A stretch of DNA of 38,307 nucleotides from assembly GCA_019415335.1 (NCBI GenBank), contig DXKH01000116.1:1-38307 (forward strand). The letters are read 5' to 3'. The notes beneath the pieces are model-generated. The model was not told the origin of the DNA and made no database searches. It was given only the letters and a program-made list of their open reading frames with translations. This document shows, piece after piece, positions 23,381-32,077 of the stretch. Position numbers and translations under genes: made by a program. Origin of the DNA: Citrobacter sp. (GTDB lineage: Bacteria; Pseudomonadota; Gammaproteobacteria; Enterobacterales; Enterobacteriaceae). Positions within the stretch are counted from its first letter, which is position 1; each line of letters starts with the position of its first letter.

Positions 23381-25153
23381 ATGACCATCACCACAGACAC
23401 CACTCTTTTACACGACCCGCGTCGTCAGGCGGCGCTGCTGTACTGGCAGGGGTTTTCCGTGCCGCAGATTGCCGCCATGTTGCAGATGAAACGCCCGACG
23501 GTGCAGAGCTGGAAACAGCGCGACGGCTGGGACAGCGTTGCCCCCATCAGCCGTGTCGAAATGAGTCTGGAAGCGCGGCTGACCCGGCTCATCATCAAAC
23601 CGCAGAAAACCGGCGGTGACTTCAAGGAAATTGACCTGCTGGGACGTCAGATTGAACGACTGGCACGGGTCAACCGCTACAGTCAGACCGGCAACGAGGC
23701 AGACCTTAATCCGAACGTCGCTAACCGCAACAAAGGCGGGCGTCGCAAACCGAAAAAGAATTTTTTCAGTGACGAGGCCATCGAAAAGCTGGAGCAGATT
23801 TTCTTTGAGCAGTCTTTTGAATATCAGTTGCACTGGTATCGCGCCGGGCTTGAGCACCGCATCCGCGATATCCTGAAATCCCGCCAGATTGGCGCGACGT
23901 TTTATTTTTCCCGCGAGGCGCTGCTGCGCGCCCTGAAAACCGGTCATAACCAGATTTTTCTGTCGGCCAGTAAAACGCAGGCGTATGTGTTCCGCGAATA
24001 CATCATCGCCTTTGCCCGTCTGGTTGACGTTGACCTGACCGGTGACCCGATTGTCCTGGGCAATAACGGCGCAAAACTGATTTTTCTCGGCACCAACTCC
24101 AACACCGCGCAGAGCCATAACGGCGACCTGTACGTCGATGAGATTTTCTGGATCCCGAATTTTCAGGTACTGCGTAAGGTGGCATCAGGTATGGCCTCAC
24201 AGAGTCACCTGCGCTCGACCTATTTCTCCACCCCGTCCACGCTGGCGCACGACGCCTACCCGTTCTGGTCGGGTGAACTGTTCAACCGGGGACGCGCCAG
24301 CGCCGCCGAACGCGTGGAAATCGACGTCAGTCATAACGCCCTTGCCGGAGGTCTTCTCTGTGCGGACGGCCAGTGGCGGCAGATTGTCACCATTGAGGAT
24401 GCCCTGAAAGGCGGCTGCACGCTGTTCGACATTGAGCAGCTCAAACGTGAAAACAGCGCCGACGATTTTAAAAACCTGTTCATGTGTGAATTTGTTGACG
24501 ACAAGGCATCGGTGTTCCCGTTCGAGGAGCTGCAACGCTGCATGGTCGACACGCTGGAAGAATGGGAAGACTATGCGCCGTTTGCCGCGAATCCGTTCGG
24601 CTCCCGCCCGGTATGGATTGGTTACGACCCGTCACACCGTGGCGACAGCTCCGGATGCGTGGTACTGGCACCGCCGGTGGTGGCCGGTGGCAAATTCAGG
24701 ATCCTTGAGCGTCACCAGTGGAAAGGCATGGACTTTGCCACTCAGGCTGAATCCATCCGCAAACTCACCGAAAAATACAACGTCGAATACATCGGAATTG
24801 ATGCCACCGGCCTCGGTGTCGGCGTGTTCCAGCTCGTTCGCTCGTTCTATCCCGCCGCGCGCGATATCCGCTACACGCCGGAAATGAAAACCGCAATGGT
24901 GCTCAAGGCAAAAGACGTTATCCGTCGTGGCTGTCTGGAATATGACGTCAGCGCCACCGACATCACCAGCTCGTTTATGGCTATCCGCAAGACCATGACC
25001 AGCAGCGGACGCAGTGCCACCTATGAGGCCAACCGCAGCGAGGAAGCCAGCCACGCCGACCTCGCCTGGGCGACCATGCACGCCCTGTTAAATGAGCCAC
25101 TCACCGCCGGTATCAGCACCCCGCTGACATCCACCATTCTGGAGTTTTACTGA
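23381..25153 (+). CDS. P: gpP, terminase large subunit (ATPase)
   Basis: The start at 23381, with GAGG upstream, gives 590 residues, the P2 length. An N-terminal helix-turn-helix (about residues 18-50, RRQAALLYWQGFSVPQIAAM) precedes the ATPase domain. That domain has a divergent Walker A (KSRQIGAT, about 166-173) and Walker B (YVDEIF, about 251-256). The C-terminal domain begins WIGYDPSHRGDSS, with the first acidic residue of the RNase H-like nuclease fold. It pumps DNA into the procapsid and with M cuts at cos. Confidence 0.96.
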   Translation: MTITTDTTLLHDPRRQAALLYWQGFSVPQIAAMLQMKRPTVQSWKQRDGWDSVAPISRVEMSLEARLTRLIIKPQKTGGDFKEIDLLGRQIERLARVNRYSQTGNEADLNPNVANRNKGGRRKPKKNFFSDEAIEKLEQIFFEQSFEYQLHWYRAGLEHRIRDILKSRQIGATFYFSREALLRALKTGHNQIFLSASKTQAYVFREYIIAFARLVDVDLTGDPIVLGNNGAKLIFLGTNSNTAQSHNGDLYVDEIFWIPNFQVLRKVASGMASQSHLRSTYFSTPSTLAHDAYPFWSGELFNRGRASAAERVEIDVSHNALAGGLLCADGQWRQIVTIEDALKGGCTLFDIEQLKRENSADDFKNLFMCEFVDDKASVFPFEELQRCMVDTLEEWEDYAPFAANPFGSRPVWIGYDPSHRGDSSGCVVLAPPVVAGGKFRILERHQWKGMDFATQAESIRKLTEKYNVEYIGIDATGLGVGVFQLVRSFYPAARDIRYTPEMKTAMVLKAKDVIRRGCLEYDVSATDITSSFMAIRKTMTSSGRSATYEANRSEEASHADLAWATMHALLNEPLTAGISTPLTSTILEFY

Positions 25154-26187
25154 TGAGCAAGAAAAAAGGGAAAACACCGCAACCTGCGGCAAAAACAATG
25201 ACCGCCAGCGCCCCGAAAATGGAGGCATTCACCTTTGGTGAGCCGGTGCCGGTACTCGACCGCCGTGACATTCTGGATTACGTCGAATGCATCAGTAACG
25301 GTAGATGGTATGAGCCACCAATCAGCTTTACCGGTCTGGCAAAAAGCCTGCGTGCTGCCGTGCATCACAGCTCACCGATTTACGTCAAACGTAATATTCT
25401 GGCTTCAACGTTTATCCCGCACCCGTGGCTGTCCCAGCAGGATTTCAGCCGCTTTGTGCTGGATTTTCTGGTGTTCGGTAATGCGTTTCTGGAAAAGCGT
25501 TACAGCACTACCGGTAAAGTCATCAGACTGGAAACCTCACCGGCAAAATATACCCGCCGTGGTGTGGAAGAGGATGTTTACTGGTGGGTGCCGTCCTTCA
25601 ACGAGCCGACAGCCTTCGCGCCCGGTTCCGTGTTTCACCTGCTGGAGCCGGATATTAATCAGGAGCTGTACGGCCTGCCGGAATATCTCAGCGCCCTTAA
25701 CTCTGCCTGGCTGAATGAATCGGCCACGCTGTTCCGCCGCAAGTATTACGAAAACGGCGCACATGCCGGATACATCATGTACGTCACCGATGCCGTGCAG
25801 GATCGCAACGATATCGAAATGCTTCGCGAAAACATGGTTAAGTCGAAAGGCCGCAACAACTTTAAAAATCTGTTTCTCTACGCCCCGCAGGGAAAAGCCG
25901 ACGGCATTAAAATTATCCCGCTCAGTGAAGTGGCGACGAAAGACGATTTTTTTAATATCAAAAAAGCCAGCGCCGCTGACCTGCTGGACGCGCACCGCAT
26001 CCCCTTTCAGTTGATGGGCGGCAAGCCGGAGAACGTCGGGTCACTGGGCGATATTGAGAAAGTGGCAAAGGTCTTTGTCCGCAATGAGCTTATCCCGTTA
26101 CAGGACAGGATTCGGGAAATAAACGGCTGGCTCGGTCAGGAGGTCATCCGCTTTAAAAACTACTCACTGGACACTGACAACGACTGA
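25153..26187 (+). CDS. Q: gpQ, portal protein
   Basis: This 344-residue protein has the P2 length and belongs to the phage portal (PBSX/P2) family. The conserved stretches are LDFLVFGNAFLEKRYSTTGK (about residues 98-117), ETSPAKYTRRGVEEDVYWWV and ADLLDAHRIPFQLMGGKPEN (about 276-295). It forms the 12-mer ring through which DNA passes and the N-terminal part is trimmed by gpO. Its ATG shares one base with the P stop, and a strong terminator follows. Confidence 0.96.
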   Translation: MSKKKGKTPQPAAKTMTASAPKMEAFTFGEPVPVLDRRDILDYVECISNGRWYEPPISFTGLAKSLRAAVHHSSPIYVKRNILASTFIPHPWLSQQDFSRFVLDFLVFGNAFLEKRYSTTGKVIRLETSPAKYTRRGVEEDVYWWVPSFNEPTAFAPGSVFHLLEPDINQELYGLPEYLSALNSAWLNESATLFRRKYYENGAHAGYIMYVTDAVQDRNDIEMLRENMVKSKGRNNFKNLFLYAPQGKADGIKIIPLSEVATKDDFFNIKKASAADLLDAHRIPFQLMGGKPENVGSLGDIEKVAKVFVRNELIPLQDRIREINGWLGQEVIRFKNYSLDTDND

Positions 26188-26192
26188 ACATT

Positions 26193-26214
26193 GCCGCCTG
26201 CGGGCGGCTTTTTT
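26193..26214 (+). terminator. Terminator after the P-Q operon
   Basis: GCCGCC (26193-26198) pairs with GGCGGC (26203-26208) and is followed by six Ts. It lies five bases past the Q stop. Confidence 0.9.
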
Positions 26215-26356
26215 ACATCCTGTCATCACGCCCTCACACGCTCACCACCGCACAAAACACCCCGCAAACACACCAACGCCCCGGCGCACAATCTAAACGC
26301 CGTCACGACGCGCTCAGACGCTGAAAAAATAAAATCAGCACCACCGCCAGCGCGCA

Positions 26357-26375
26357 GTGCTTTCCCCGCCTCGCC
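26357..26375. other. cos site (19-nt cohesive end)
   Basis: Read on the minus strand these 19 bases are GGCGAGGCGGGGAAAGCAC, which is the P2 cohesive end as I remember it. The position downstream of Q and before the variable locus is that of P2 cos. The rest of 26215-26356 is non-coding, with repeated CACC/CGC-rich sequence that probably binds terminase. Confidence 0.88.
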
Positions 26376-26399
26376 CGCCCGCTTCATGAGACGGTTTTA

Positions 26400-28112
26400 A
26401 TGCAGTTGCATTATGTCCCGCTCCTCAGTGCTGCGCTCCATCCTGATTACAAAAACCGTTATCAAAAACACATGCAAATAGACGCAGTCAAATGCGCTAC
26501 CGCCTCTCGCAATACCTTCAATTTCATGATAAAAAACATCATCCCTAACAAGAGCATTATCCTCATGAAAAAAGTATATGAACTAACCAGTGAAGAAGCA
26601 CTGTCATATTTTCTTCGCCATGACTCCTACACAACCTTAGAATTACCGGCTTATATTAATTTCACCACATTATTAAATGATATTAATTCATCTATCCATA
26701 ACAAAAAAATTAAAATTGAACCAACCGCCAAGGAGCTGATGGGTAAAGATATCAATTATGAGGTGCTTGTCAGTAAAGATGGTCTATATAGCTGGCGTAG
26801 GATAACACTTATCAATCCCCTTTATTATGTCTACTTCTGTAGAAAAATCACAGCACCAGCAACCTGGGAAATCATAACAGAAAAATTCAAATCTTTTGAA
26901 TCAAACGACCTTTTTACATGTTCAAGCATCCCCGTCAGAAAAGACAACTCGTCAAACATTGCTGCGTCTGTAATGAATTGGTGGGAAGATTTTGAACAAA
27001 AAAGCCTTGCCCTTGCTCTTGAATACGAATTCATGTTCAGCACTGACATCTCAAACTTCTACCCATCAATATATACTCATAGTTTTGAATGGGTATTCAT
27101 ATCAAAAGAAGAGGCAAAGAAGAAAAAAAGCAAAAATAACCCAGGAGGATTAATTGACAGCCACATTCAAATGATGATGAACAACCAGACAAATGGTATT
27201 CCACTCGGCAGCACATTGATGGATACATTTGCTGAGCTTATCTTGGGTCAAATCGATATAGAATTAAGAAAAAAAACTAACGAACTCAAAATAATAAACT
27301 ACAAGGTAGTACGCTACCGTGATGATTACCGGATCTTCTCTAATAGCAAAGATGATTTAGACATAATATCAAAATGTTTAGTCAATGTATTGGGCGATTT
27401 TGGTTTAGATCTAAACTCAAAAAAAACTGAACTATATGAAGACATCATACTTCATTCGTTGAAACAAGCTAAAAAAGACTACATCAAAGAAAAAAGACAT
27501 AAGTCACTCCAGAAAATGCTCTATTCAATATATTTATTTTCACTTAAACATCCAAACTCGAAAACAACCGTTAGATATCTAAATGATTTTCTTAGGAATT
27601 TATTTAAGCGAAAGACAATTAAAGATAACGGCCAACAGGTTGATGCTATGCTTGGTATTATTTCAAGCATCATGGCAAAAAACCCTACAACGTACCCAGT
27701 AGGAACGGCAATTTTCTCAAAACTCCTCAGTTTTCTTTATGGTGACGACACCCAAAAAAAATTAACAAAGCTAGAACAACTCCATAAAAAACTGGATAAA
27801 CAACCCAATACAGAAATGCTTGACATATGGTTTCAGCGAACTCAAGCAAAAATAAACCTAGAGTGGAATAAATCTTATAAGTCAGCTCTATGCGTCCGTA
27901 TAAATGATGAACTCACAAAAGAGAAAACATTTTCTGTAAATAATTTATGGAATATTGACTGGATCCAAGGAAAAGAAACAAGCCCCAATAAAGCCAAAAT
28001 ATTATCCTTGCTAAGAAAAACAAAAATCGTTGACACAGATAAATTTGATAAAATGGATGAAAATATAACACCTGAAGAAGTTAATCTATTCTTTAAAGAG
28101 CACAGCAATTAA
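26400..28112 (+). CDS. Abi-P2-type reverse transcriptase (orf570-like), phage defence
   Basis: The protein is 570 residues if started at 26400. The polymerase palm is clear: motif A FSTDISNFY (Asp216), motif B-like NGIPLGSTLMD (about residues 265-275) and motif C YRDD (Tyr306 to Asp309), followed by LDLNSKKTEL (about 336-345). Residues from about 360 on are helical with no maturase, nuclease or RNase H motif, matching Abi-group (AbiK/Abi-P2) enzymes with a HEAT-like C-terminal domain. A functional reverse transcriptase of 570 codons was reported at this locus of P2-like coliphages and linked to T5 exclusion; Abi enzymes make DNA without a template from a protein primer. It is very AT-rich with a terminator of its own and no partner gene. 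The upstream ribosome site is weak, and Met56 (26565) is an alternative start. Confidence 0.85.
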   Translation: MQLHYVPLLSAALHPDYKNRYQKHMQIDAVKCATASRNTFNFMIKNIIPNKSIILMKKVYELTSEEALSYFLRHDSYTTLELPAYINFTTLLNDINSSIHNKKIKIEPTAKELMGKDINYEVLVSKDGLYSWRRITLINPLYYVYFCRKITAPATWEIITEKFKSFESNDLFTCSSIPVRKDNSSNIAASVMNWWEDFEQKSLALALEYEFMFSTDISNFYPSIYTHSFEWVFISKEEAKKKKSKNNPGGLIDSHIQMMMNNQTNGIPLGSTLMDTFAELILGQIDIELRKKTNELKIINYKVVRYRDDYRIFSNSKDDLDIISKCLVNVLGDFGLDLNSKKTELYEDIILHSLKQAKKDYIKEKRHKSLQKMLYSIYLFSLKHPNSKTTVRYLNDFLRNLFKRKTIKDNGQQVDAMLGIISSIMAKNPTTYPVGTAIFSKLLSFLYGDDTQKKLTKLEQLHKKLDKQPNTEMLDIWFQRTQAKINLEWNKSYKSALCVRINDELTKEKTFSVNNLWNIDWIQGKETSPNKAKILSLLRKTKIVDTDKFDKMDENITPEEVNLFFKEHSN

Positions 28113-28120
28113 TATCCCAA

Positions 28121-28151
28121 AGCCATGTTAGTAACATAACATGGCTTTTTT
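28121..28151 (+). terminator. Terminator after the reverse transcriptase gene
   Basis: A perfect 10-bp stem (28121-28130, AGCCATGTTA, with 28137-28146) is followed by a T run. It lies eight bases past the stop, and separates this plus-strand gene from the convergent A gene. Confidence 0.9.
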
Positions 28152-28215
28152 AAATCACTCATTATCAGTTATCAAGAACGAACATAACATTCTATTCCTA
28201 GGAGTTAAATTATCA

Positions 28216-30501
28216 TTAGATCCACTTAATATCCGTTATATCCTCCAGCCACTCCTCATCTACCAGATAGGTGAATTTTTTCCCGTCATAATTTACGGTT
28301 GCTCCACGCGCCAGCGCCTCAAGCTCCCATCGCTGCGGCCTGATACCGTTCTGAGCGAGGTCAACGCGGATACGGGTAATTTGCATTCGTTCCGACCGGG
28401 TCAGTCTGGCCGATGGTGCCATTTCATACTGTTTTAACGGGCTTCCGTTTCTCTGCTGACGATTTGGTGTTCTCAGCCCGTGTTTAAATGCGCCCCTGAG
28501 CGCCCTCACGACCTCCGGGTCATTCCATTCGATAACACCGTCATCAACCAGATTAAGCACTGCTGCGGCGTGCTCAGAAGGTGTGGGAGCCGGTAACGAA
28601 GTATCGCCACAGGTGAGCTTTCCACAGTTATTGACAGGACTCCGAGGCGCGGCGATGCCGCTTTTTAAAGTCAAAGGCTCAACGACCGGAACTTTCGGCA
28701 CAATGCGCCAGTCCGTCGTTCTGGTGATATGAATATGACGCGCGCCGAGATGCGGCGCGTAAATGCCGACCACTCTCTCGACTTCTTCCTCGTACTCGTT
28801 AACGTCATCCGACGGGCTACGGGCGACCCTGACAGTCTGACAATCGCGCGGGACATTTGCCCCGCCCTGCGCGCTGATATACAACGCAAAATCACCACTG
28901 TCTGCGGCGGCGCGTGCAGCCTCGACGCGTTCGTCAAATTCATCAGCAATGCTGACGCCGCGAGGCAATTTGCGTAGTTCACGGTAAGCCCCCATTGTCG
29001 GCAGACCAACCGTTTTAAATTGCGGGATGCGCCACGTTGACGCCCATGCGGTAACAGCCGCCGCAGTATCTTTCAGCGGTCTGCCGGTATCGTTATCGAG
29101 CTGACCATCCAGTGCATAGCCATCGATGTTTTTTGAGATGTATTTCGCGATATACCCCGCAGCACCGCCCCGGTTAAGATGTTTTGCCTGAAAACGGTTT
29201 CGCGCGGCTCCTCTTTCGTCTCCATCCTCTTTGAGCGCGTAGCGACGCATGATTTCAATAATCTGGTTACGCTGGCGTGGATTACAAAAAAGCATCATAT
29301 GCCAGTGCGGCGTTCCGTCGTGGTGTGGCTCGACGACACGCAAACCGTAGACCTGTAAATCATTATCCTTGAATGCCGTGCGCATCAGGCTCCAGATATG
29401 GCAGAGATAACGCTGCGCATCCTTTGGATTAAATGCCTCATCGTTCCAGCCGTGATTTAGCTGGACGGTTTTACTTTCGCCTTTTCCGACCTGACGTGTC
29501 GGGTGATACTTTGACGGCGCGGTCAGCGTGATAAACATCCCCACATCACCCTCTGCGGCGGCGTAACGCTCAATGCCGGCAATGGTGTTCATCAGCTCCA
29601 TCCGGCGAATTTCAGGATTAGAAATACTGCCCATCACCTTACTGATAAGGTCGATGCGCTCGCCGGTTTCCCTGTTTTCAAGGTCACACGATTTAAGAAA
29701 TTCCAGATTTGCCTGGCGGCGTGCACGTACATCACGAATGGCATGTTTACTGGCATAAGGAGAACGGTCTTTATTCACCTCCCCGACAGCAATCAGTAAC
29801 GCCTCATGCCAGCGCATACGCTGGCCTTTGAGCTGATGAGTCCACCACTCATCGTTAAACAGACGGGCAATGGCAGAATATGCCTGCCTCGTGGTCATCT
29901 GTCCTTTACGGTATTTTTTCCAGTAGAGCGGGGAAATATTGAAAGCACGTGCAGCGCCAGCAACATGACCATAGAGGTGAGCCTGCGCCTCATCCGTAAA
30001 CAGCGATTCTTTTTCGCCATGCGCATCCACCCAGGCATCGCTGAGTTCCTCATACATCATGAAAAGCTGCGATGAGATACGGGCGGCAAACTTTTTCAGC
30101 TCCTTGTCATTCATTCCCGGCAGGCGCGCATAGTGGTCACGCTCTGCCAGAAACAGCAACGACGCGTCGGTGTTCATTTCATGGCGCTGATTCACACGCT
30201 CAATGCGCGGCCATAAACGACGCTGAAAAGTGGATGTGAGAAAATAAAACCCGTGCACCGGGCTTTTATTGCGCCGGATGTAGTCATAGCGTGAGGTAAA
30301 CAGCGAGCGCAAAAAGTAAGGCAGGCGGTTAATCGTGGATAAAACACCTTGCACCTGACGCATCTCGTCACGTGTAAGGGGTCTTTCGCGCCCGACGGCC
30401 TCGCGTGGCGCGTTCCATGCATAAGCACCGGTAAACGCCTTACCGGTGCCTGCGGCAAATGCTGACGGAGGGACAAAACGCCCGGAGGCTTTAACGGCCA
30501 T
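28216..30501 (-). CDS. A: gpA, rolling-circle replication initiator (HUH endonuclease)
   Basis: The ATG at 30501 gives 761 residues, the P2 length. The HUH metal-binding motif is H-W-H (about residues 399-401, TPHWHMMLFC). The two catalytic tyrosines lie in YIAKYISK at 450 and 454, as published for P2 A. It nicks its own origin, which lies within this gene, and stays joined to the 5' end. The enzyme acts mainly in cis. It is the last and largest early gene after orf80-83, overlapping orf83 by 11 bases. Confidence 0.97.
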   Translation of the reverse strand: MAVKASGRFVPPSAFAAGTGKAFTGAYAWNAPREAVGRERPLTRDEMRQVQGVLSTINRLPYFLRSLFTSRYDYIRRNKSPVHGFYFLTSTFQRRLWPRIERVNQRHEMNTDASLLFLAERDHYARLPGMNDKELKKFAARISSQLFMMYEELSDAWVDAHGEKESLFTDEAQAHLYGHVAGAARAFNISPLYWKKYRKGQMTTRQAYSAIARLFNDEWWTHQLKGQRMRWHEALLIAVGEVNKDRSPYASKHAIRDVRARRQANLEFLKSCDLENRETGERIDLISKVMGSISNPEIRRMELMNTIAGIERYAAAEGDVGMFITLTAPSKYHPTRQVGKGESKTVQLNHGWNDEAFNPKDAQRYLCHIWSLMRTAFKDNDLQVYGLRVVEPHHDGTPHWHMMLFCNPRQRNQIIEIMRRYALKEDGDERGAARNRFQAKHLNRGGAAGYIAKYISKNIDGYALDGQLDNDTGRPLKDTAAAVTAWASTWRIPQFKTVGLPTMGAYRELRKLPRGVSIADEFDERVEAARAAADSGDFALYISAQGGANVPRDCQTVRVARSPSDDVNEYEEEVERVVGIYAPHLGARHIHITRTTDWRIVPKVPVVEPLTLKSGIAAPRSPVNNCGKLTCGDTSLPAPTPSEHAAAVLNLVDDGVIEWNDPEVVRALRGAFKHGLRTPNRQQRNGSPLKQYEMAPSARLTRSERMQITRIRVDLAQNGIRPQRWELEALARGATVNYDGKKFTYLVDEEWLEDITDIKWI
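28630..28652 (-). other. Replication origin (nick site) inside A
   Basis: On the minus strand this reads GCGCCTCGGAGTCCTGTCAA and continues TAACTGTG, matching the P2 ori nick region as I remember it. It lies in the 3' third of A, as in P2. The exact nick position is not asserted. Confidence 0.75.
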
Positions 30502-30766
30502 ATGAGCCAAAAGCCTCTGAACAACGCCTGCTGAGTTGCTCAACCTGCGCGTTTAAATCAGCAAAAGACTTTGCGCTTCCGGTCAGAATATCGTGATGCA
30601 TCAGGCCGGAAACGAGCTGGCTTAATTTCGGGTAATAACCAACCACCGACAGCCATTCCTGACCGGCGTTTTTACCGCTTTCCGCTCTCTTTTTCTCGTG
30701 GAGAATAAACTGAAAGCTGTCACTGGTAACGACATAACGTTCGCCAATTTCAATACGAATGCTCAT
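30491..30766 (-). CDS. Small early protein, P2 orf83-like
   Basis: This 91-residue protein (MSIRIEIGERYVVTSDSFQF ... LSRRCSEAFGSYGR) is the conserved small gene just upstream of A in P2-like phages, with the segment EWLSVVGYYPKLSQLVSGL. Its function is unknown; no membrane segment or catalytic motif is visible. It overlaps orf82 by four bases (ATGA) and A by 11, so it is translationally coupled in the early operon. Confidence 0.85.
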   Translation of the reverse strand: MSIRIEIGERYVVTSDSFQFILHEKKRAESGKNAGQEWLSVVGYYPKLSQLVSGLMHHDILTGSAKSFADLNAQVEQLSRRCSEAFGSYGR

Positions 30767-30987
30767 GCCATTCTCCGGTAATGTTTGTTTTTTGCTTCAA
30801 AGACTGACTGACAGGAAACACAACGCGTGGCTGACGGATAAGCCGCACGACGGGCAGCAGGTATTGGCGCGTCACACTCTTCGCAAACCAGCGCAGAAAC
30901 ACCGCAATGTTTTACCCTTGCCGCGTTAATCTGGCGCTCCAGTAATTCAGCCTGTTGTTCCTGAATAAAATCTACGTTGTCCGGCAT
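30763..30987 (-). CDS. TraR/DksA-type zinc-finger protein, P2 orf82-like
   Basis: This 74-residue protein has a helical N-terminus (about residues 4-30) and a four-cysteine zinc finger (C-E-E-C near residues 35-38 and C-V-S-C near 56-59), the TraR/C4-zinc-finger family layout. TraR-type proteins bind in the secondary channel of RNA polymerase and alter rRNA and stress promoters. Whether this one does so is not known. It overlaps both neighbours by one to four bases. Confidence 0.85.
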   Translation of the reverse strand: MPDNVDFIQEQQAELLERQINAARVKHCGVSALVCEECDAPIPAARRAAYPSATRCVSCQSVFEAKNKHYRRMA

Positions 30988-31289
30988 TACCAGCTCCTTT
31001 TGTCGTTCAGCTTCTTAAATTCATCAGCGCAATAGCTGGCGATTTCTGTCGTTAATTTCGTCAGTTCATCCACGGAGGAGATTTGCTTGTTAAATACAGC
31101 GCGTTTCACAAGTAAATTGATCACATCAGACAGGAGGTTTAATTCGCTCTGATAAATCGCGATAACAGATTCAGTTATGTCGCGCTTTTCTTTATCAAGA
31201 CCAAGTTGAATAAGAGACAAATCGCCATTTTCCATAACGGCGATTTTTAAGGCGTTATTCAGTAATACAATTGAACGAGAACAGGACAT
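30987..31289 (-). CDS. Small early protein of unknown function, P2 orf81 position
   Basis: From the ATG at 31289, with GGAGG nine bases upstream, this is 100 residues, helical and charged with no Trp until the last residue ([20 protein letters not shown] ... ADEFKKLNDKRSW). I recognise the slot but not the function. It shares one base with the stop of the preceding gene and one with the next start. Its DNA is somewhat more AT-rich than that of orf82 and orf83, so it may be a more recent variant of the slot. Confidence 0.75.
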   Translation of the reverse strand: MSCSRSIVLLNNALKIAVMENGDLSLIQLGLDKEKRDITESVIAIYQSELNLLSDVINLLVKRAVFNKQISSVDELTKLTTEIASYCADEFKKLNDKRSW

Positions 31290-31513
31290 CAAAGCACCTC
31301 CCCACGAGACAATCCGATATTGTGAAATTTTTCCGACTCCTGACTGAGCAGCTCGACTATCTCCACGCGGGATAACTCCGCCTTTGTGATGTGGCGAATC
31401 ATGGCGTCAAGATGAGAAGAAAAGCGCGTCGCAGCGTCGGCCTGTGCTTCGGTTCTGGCCTGTTGCAGCAGTAATGCGTATATACCGCACTGATTTTCAG
31501 AAACTGTATGCAT
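31289..31513 (-). CDS. DUF2732-like small early protein, P2 orf80/81 position
   Basis: This 74-residue protein begins [20 protein letters not shown] and contains [20 protein letters not shown], recalled as typical of the DUF2732 proteins of P2-like phages. I start it at 31513, where GGAG lies about six bases upstream; an upstream in-frame codon would add 11 residues containing two Cys and no ribosome site. Function unknown. Confidence 0.8.
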
Positions 31514-31576
31514 GACTTTCTCCAGGCAAAAAGAAGCCCCGCACAATTAAGTGCGTTAAAAACTCTGGTTAATTAC

Positions 31577-32077
31577 TTAATGCAGATATTGCTCTGGTTT
31601 TACCGACGTCAGAATTGTCGGTGCATACTCAAACAGACTGAATAATTCACGTAATGCACGGAATAAAGCATCACGCCAGTAACATGATTCTTCATTAATT
31701 CGCCAGTATGGCTGGTTAAATTCTTTTTCTGTCAGTCGTGCGTGCATAAATAAAGTGCGACGCTGACTGACTGTTAAAAAACTAATATATGCATACTCAC
31801 TTGCGCCAACCTGACGGCGTTTTGAGAATGCCCCACGCAATTCATCAATTGCACATACCAGTCGTTCACGTTCGACGTCGTTCATTTCTTCAAAACGCAT
31901 CGTTGCATGACGCTGTTTTAACTGTGCATGGAAGCAAACCGTTAGCCGTTCGCGCTCCATCATCTGATTATAATAATCACATGTCTCCTGCCAGCGAGGG
32001 ACGGCAAGATGCTTACCAATTATCCGGCGCATAGTTGCTGGTTGTTTTTCAACGAGATTGAGCGTCATCACTGTCAT
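31577..32077 (-). CDS. B: gpB, replication protein (helicase loader-like)
   Basis: The ATG at 32077 (GGAGGG seven bases upstream) gives 166 residues, the P2 B length; the ATG two codons earlier lies too close to that site. The sequence (MTVMTLNLVEKQPATMRRII ... MRFEEMNDVERERLVCAIDE) is the P2 B family. In P2, B is needed for lagging-strand synthesis and interacts with host DnaB, so it likely loads the helicase. The start overlaps the stop of the preceding gene as ATGA. Confidence 0.93.
   Translation of the reverse strand: MTVMTLNLVEKQPATMRRIIGKHLAVPRWQETCDYYNQMMERERLTVCFHAQLKQRHATMRFEEMNDVERERLVCAIDELRGAFSKRRQVGASEYAYISFLTVSQRRTLFMHARLTEKEFNQPYWRINEESCYWRDALFRALRELFSLFEYAPTILTSVKPEQYLH

Noticed and set aside
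23408..24118. A 236-codon minus-strand frame opposite P
   Set aside because: It mirrors the terminase ATPase gene, with no recognisable domain or start signal.
26215..26399. Possible retron ncRNA upstream of the reverse transcriptase
   Set aside because: This region contains cos and CACC/CGC-rich terminase-type sequence. I see no long inverted repeat or msr-like stem next to the gene, and the protein lacks retron-type motifs as far as I can read them.
28141..28437. A 98-codon plus-strand frame after the reverse transcriptase
   Set aside because: It starts within the terminator stem and its second part is antisense to A.
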